A DNA stretch of 20,008 bases, from NCBI GenBank assembly GCA_004565275.1, contig SDOX01000125.1:2192-22199 (forward strand), written 5' to 3'. The notes beneath the pieces were generated by a model. The model saw only the letters and a list, made by a program, of their open reading frames with translations. It had not been told where the DNA came from and ran no database searches. Position numbers and translations under genes: made by a program. The DNA is from Nannochloropsis salina CCMP1776. Lineage: Eukaryota; Sar; Eustigmatophyceae; Eustigmatales; Monodopsidaceae. Positions 19,565-20,008 of the stretch are shown one piece after another (position 1 is the stretch's first letter; each line of letters opens with the position of its first letter).

Positions 19565-19970
19565 TGCTGACCAGCGCCCGCGCGTTCACCGAGGGGAAGG
19601 CCTTCCTCAGCGTGGAGGCCGGCGTTTTCCTTCTCTTCCTGGCCCTCCTCGACGGCGCGTGGAGTGGGGATTGGGTCCGCTACGACTACATCTCCCAGGT
19701 CGGCCCTCCCGCCCTCCCTCTGTCCCTCCCTCGCTCCCTCCTTCCCTCCTTCCTCTGCTCCTTCTCAGTTTCTTGCCCTACTCCTGACGCTTGCCCTCGT
19801 CCCTTGAGAGAATGCTTTGCCCCATCGTCGAGGATATGGGCGCCTCACCCTCCCTCCCTCCCTCCCTCCCTCCCTTTCCCCCTTCCTCCCCTCCTCATTC
19901 CCTCCCTCCCTCCCCGAACGTCAGGCCACTGAGCAGTACATGAAGTCTTGCTCTCTCCAGATCATCACAG
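19565..19970 (+). CDS. Single-helix membrane protein, partial gene
   Basis: Two plus-strand exons in phase. 19565-19698 lies after CCCTCCCTCAG, with donor CAG|GTCGG. 19925-19970 lies after ACGTCAG, with donor ACAG|GTGCG. Together they read from LTSARAFTEGKAFLSVEAGV through LLFLALLDGAWSGDWVRYDY to ATEQYMKSCSLQIIT, and leave in phase 1 towards exons beyond the window. There is one hydrophobic helix (AGVFLLFLALLDGAW) followed by SGDW-x-R. From memory this resembles a plant plastid membrane family with a D-AGYSGDWSRIG-type motif (DUF7887-like); the match is unverified. The 5' end is unresolved: a first exon may lie at 19390-19497, where donors CAG|GTGTGC and AAG|GTGACT occur. It is divergent from the CTP synthase gene. 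Confidence 0.65.
19699..19924 (+). other. TCCC-rich intron of the plus-strand gene
   Basis: Intron between the two recognised exons. It carries TCCC runs on the sense strand, including an uninterrupted (CCCT)n block at about 19848-19880 and another near 19905-19914 that leads into the acceptor. Confidence 0.75.
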
Positions 19971-20008
19971 GTGCGTCCTTCCTTCCTCCCCCCCCCTTCC
20001 TCCCCCCC

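Overview
The window looks like subtelomeric DNA from a photosynthetic stramenopile, most simply a Nannochloropsis-type eustigmatophyte. The organism is inferred from four features: a perfect CCCTAA telomere tract, short GT-AG introns, introns packed with TCCC runs on the sense strand, and a secreted protein with a Pro-Thr linker and small Cys modules of the kind common in stramenopile cell-surface proteins. No species was confirmed by search. All genes here are eukaryotic and split, so the exon models below rest on splice signals, frame continuity and family motifs.

Layout. 1-338 is a pyrimidine-rich minisatellite that abuts an internal telomere tract (339-511). 512-1655 holds no gene I can support. 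1656-2574 (minus) is a three-exon orphan membrane protein. 3105-7306 is a tandem array of a ~1.85 kb unit (two full copies and one broken one); each unit carries on the minus strand a gene for a membrane-anchored coiled-coil protein whose helix repeats differ in number between copies. 7633-7932 may hold two exons of an unknown minus-strand gene.

8340-10815 and about 15070-17519 are two direct copies of a ~2.5 kb segmental duplication. The left part of each is diverged satellite-like DNA. The last 1,114 bp (9702-10815 and 16406-17519) appears identical in both. That identical part carries the last two exons of a CTP synthase gene. In the first copy these exons are an orphaned fragment; in the second they belong to a longer gene (16633-19120, minus) covering the whole glutaminase domain but, within this window, not the N-terminal synthetase domain. 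Between the copies lies a secreted multi-domain protein gene (11329-13956, minus) with a signal peptide, a beta-sandwich-like region, three repeated Cys modules, a Pro-Thr linker and further extracellular-type sequence.

The right edge holds the start of a plus-strand gene (exons 19565-19698 and 19925-19970) encoding a single-helix membrane protein, divergent from the CTP synthase gene. The genes do not form an operon or pathway. The common theme is subtelomeric turnover: duplication, 5'-truncation, repeat-number change and local homogenisation.
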